The position numbers and the translations under genes are program-made. This document shows positions 63,601 through 64,000 of a stretch of 64,000 bases of DNA, piece after piece. This DNA comes from an uncultured Bacteroidales bacterium (lineage in GTDB: Bacteria; Bacteroidota; Bacteroidia; Bacteroidales; ML635J-15), in contig CAJOIT010000003.1 of assembly GCA_905234755.1 (NCBI GenBank), forward strand, positions 975,140-1,039,139, written 5' to 3'. Every line of letters begins with the position of its first letter. Within the stretch, counting starts at the first letter, position 1. Under the pieces are notes generated by a model. That model saw only the letters and a list, made by a program, of their open reading frames with translations, was not told where the DNA came from and made no database searches.

Positions 63601-63669
63601 AACCTTTTGCGCCATTGAAACGGCACATAATATCATCATTGTCAAGATTAAAGACAAAACTCGTTTCAT
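60667..63669 (-). CDS. T9SS-sorted subtilisin-like (S8) protease
   Basis: 1000 residues from the ATG at 63669. Signal peptide, prodomain, then a subtilase domain: Asp about 170 (ISDTGTGLTHPDL), His about 230 (NEHGAYVSGIAAAV), Ser about 381 (GGTSFASPIVAG). Residues about 427-510 are an unusual insert rich in Tyr/Asp/Ser/Thr with repeated YDTIHN and DSTW units, before the last helix (AGMLGNGRLNLYHAL). The middle has beta-sandwich regions. The C-terminal ~75 residues (LSVSPNPATDMLELSG...YSAGVYTISI) form a T9SS type A sorting domain. Surface or secreted protease. No ATG fits further upstream. Confidence 0.93.
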   Translation of the reverse strand: MKRVLSLILTMMILCAVSMAQKVDYESNMVIIKLQQNAINSFFKSEEMIGIIAAFGDFDYKLEFPDAVRPEKEFNNYGHRMVDITTIYRLVFRKDIDVMQAVAFLDKLREVDYAEPLYKVSLLDVPNDPLACPENANADGAYQYWTRNVHSYEAWDICKGDTSVVIGISDTGTGLTHPDLEGNLKINYDDVPDGIDNDNDGFVDNYKGWNFALDNNNAQIPHGCNSNEHGAYVSGIAAAVTNNGIGVSGAGYKCKFVPLRIMNDEGSLVNVYQSIVYAANHRFDVVNCSWGSTSYQQMGQDVVNYATINYDVLVVAAAGNEGVEGKFYPASFENVISVAATDINDAKWNKSSYSTTVDVSAPGTMYVSTSENGYATMWGGTSFASPIVAGSAGILRSYYPDYNAMQIGEIIRVSADNIDTLNYLVPDSVIQVDSTFVEYIDSISIDSTWNDQLYSYDSISVDSTWSDDLQAYEYDTIHNHVYVGGYEYDTIHNDVYFGQYVFDTTYFDTSYRVYFNSDYAGMLGNGRLNLYHALTISEDSLYSTRFNEAVFDRYDNFVDITGKITNYLGSRSGLRMLFSVESPYVEVVADELQFGYLASMQNDSVELIRLEVLPDAPQELTVKLKITFVSDEFTNVQIIDVPVNGGFVDVNTGRLNLSVAGNGRFGYVDMNTEVGHGFYLDDYYELFYDCGIISGISGTEVYSAVRQITDFSVVEYPHYVEDTLAITHVVAKMTDTLDYNSRNLEITLDIYADDGNYILAEYGIINNGLEPIDGYCFGLFADWDLYEPVENVSRYDATRKFAYCAYEGNNSLYAGMKLLSGQSAINYSLPNKSGGDGAVDISDGFSDLEKYYMMTNTSITDATSDIVQYTGAGAMSIGVGDTAKVCIALFAADSFSRLTEAVDAAVAKYSYLYGLPEDEESVDMQMYERLSVSPNPATDMLELSGVDGDFDVNVYDAFGRCVFSGRNMTMLDVSNYSAGVYTISILDANGTRNAKFVKER

Positions 63670-63768
63670 ACTCAAAAATTTTGCGAAAGATAAGGAAAAT
63701 GTTTGAATGTTCAAAAGTTTCTGAGTTTCAATGTTTCTTGGTTTGATGTTGTTGGGATAAAAGATAAC

Positions 63769-63801
63769 AAAAAAAACGGTCGGAACTTGATTCCGACCGT
63801 A
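63769..63801 (-). terminator. Terminator of the DUF1573 gene
   Basis: ACGGTCGGAA ... TTCCGACCGT hairpin with T8 on the minus strand, 36 bases after the stop. Confidence 0.85.
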
Positions 63802-63836
63802 ATGTTTTGGGTATATGAAATTAGACTAGAATTGTG

Positions 63837-64000
63837 CTATTCCTCGATGTTGCCGACAATCTTAACAACCATGCTCGAATTTGTTGGGTCATTGGTGGTG
63901 ATTGTAATCGGCTTGCTCTGATGACCTTTCTTGCCTGCTGAATTGAAAGTTGCCTTAATGAAACTTTCCTCACCGGGCTTAATGACCATCTTTTCCGGAT
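63837..64000 (-). CDS. DUF1573-domain protein, C-terminal part (runs off window)
   Basis: The frame enters from the window edge and ends at TAG 63837. The 54 visible residues (PEKMVIKPGEESFIKATFNS...KPITITTNDPTN...KIVGNIEE) match the end of DUF1573, an Ig-like domain of exported Bacteroidota proteins. Start and any signal peptide lie outside the window. Function unknown. Confidence 0.8.
   Translation of the reverse strand, partial: PEKMVIKPGEESFIKATFNSAGKKGHQSKPITITTNDPTNSSMVVKIVGNIEE

Overview
The window comes from a member of the Bacteroidota, most likely the order Bacteroidales. The reasons are: promoters of the TAnnTTTG type in front of many genes; almost no Shine-Dalgarno sequences; a subtilisin-like protease with a type IX secretion (T9SS) sorting domain; many Bacteroidota-typical secreted or lipoprotein families (head GIN domain, WG repeats, DUF1573, DUF3160/YARHG, BatA); and anaerobe metabolism (tryptophanase, a sensory-type [FeFe]-hydrogenase-like protein, group III Fe-alcohol dehydrogenase, MeaB). 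The T9SS domain argues against Bacteroides itself. I saw no rRNA, tRNA, CRISPR array, prophage, integrase, transposase or reverse transcriptase.

Layout. 0-11.2 kb: a truncated secreted protein, an exonuclease with a signal peptide, a small HEYGH membrane protein, a DMT transporter, a stand-alone dihydrolipoyl dehydrogenase, and two minus-strand operons of exported proteins (4.99-7.14 kb; 7.2-11.2 kb with YARHG/DUF3160 and CapA-like proteins). 11.6-19.2 kb: Fe-alcohol dehydrogenase, lipoprotein metallohydrolase, free methionine-R-sulfoxide reductase, DUF3109, RNase Z, a DUF308-type membrane protein, rplS and a BatA-like vWA protein. 19.2-21.2 kb: an AT-rich HaeIII-like restriction-modification pair. 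21.2-29.1 kb: a degenerate GH25-like lipoprotein, a five-gene operon of LPP20-like and CsgG-like exported proteins, an HTH gene with a long structured leader, and two membrane proteins. 29.2-33.5 kb: Sir2 deacylase, D-2-hydroxyacid dehydrogenase, lgt, and metK behind a SAM-II riboswitch. 33.7-34.8 kb: rpsF-rpsR-rplI, with strong Shine-Dalgarno sequences in front of rpsR and rplI only. 34.9-43.0 kb: a TonB-like protein, glyA, and a six-gene DRTGG / anti-sigma-like ATPase / [FeFe]-hydrogenase-like / PHP operon. 43.1-46.3 kb: hldD, a four-helix-bundle-MeaB fusion, and a ProXp-ala-like deacylase. 46.3-53.6 kb: secreted papain-like and caspase-like proteases, a large exported protein, a GIN-domain lipoprotein and hemW. 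53.6-64 kb: tnaA with an attenuator-like leader, a TPR protein, gyrA, an HU gene, trmH, the T9SS subtilase and the end of a DUF1573 protein.

Intergenic DNA carries several dispersed repeat families: hairpins with a tgctgaa/ttcagca core, a two-copy MITE-like element of about 160 bp, palindromes, and a 17-bp module inside low-complexity spacers. The most interesting observations are: the in-frame inverted repeat that sits in the linker of the four-helix-MeaB fusion; the covarying 5' leader motif shared by two neighbouring genes; the structured RNA ahead of the HTH gene; the leader ORF and competing hairpins before tnaA; the restriction of Shine-Dalgarno sequences to rpsR and rplI; the LPP20/CsgG operon; and the paired secreted caspase/papain genes. 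All calls come from reading the sequence; no database search was run.
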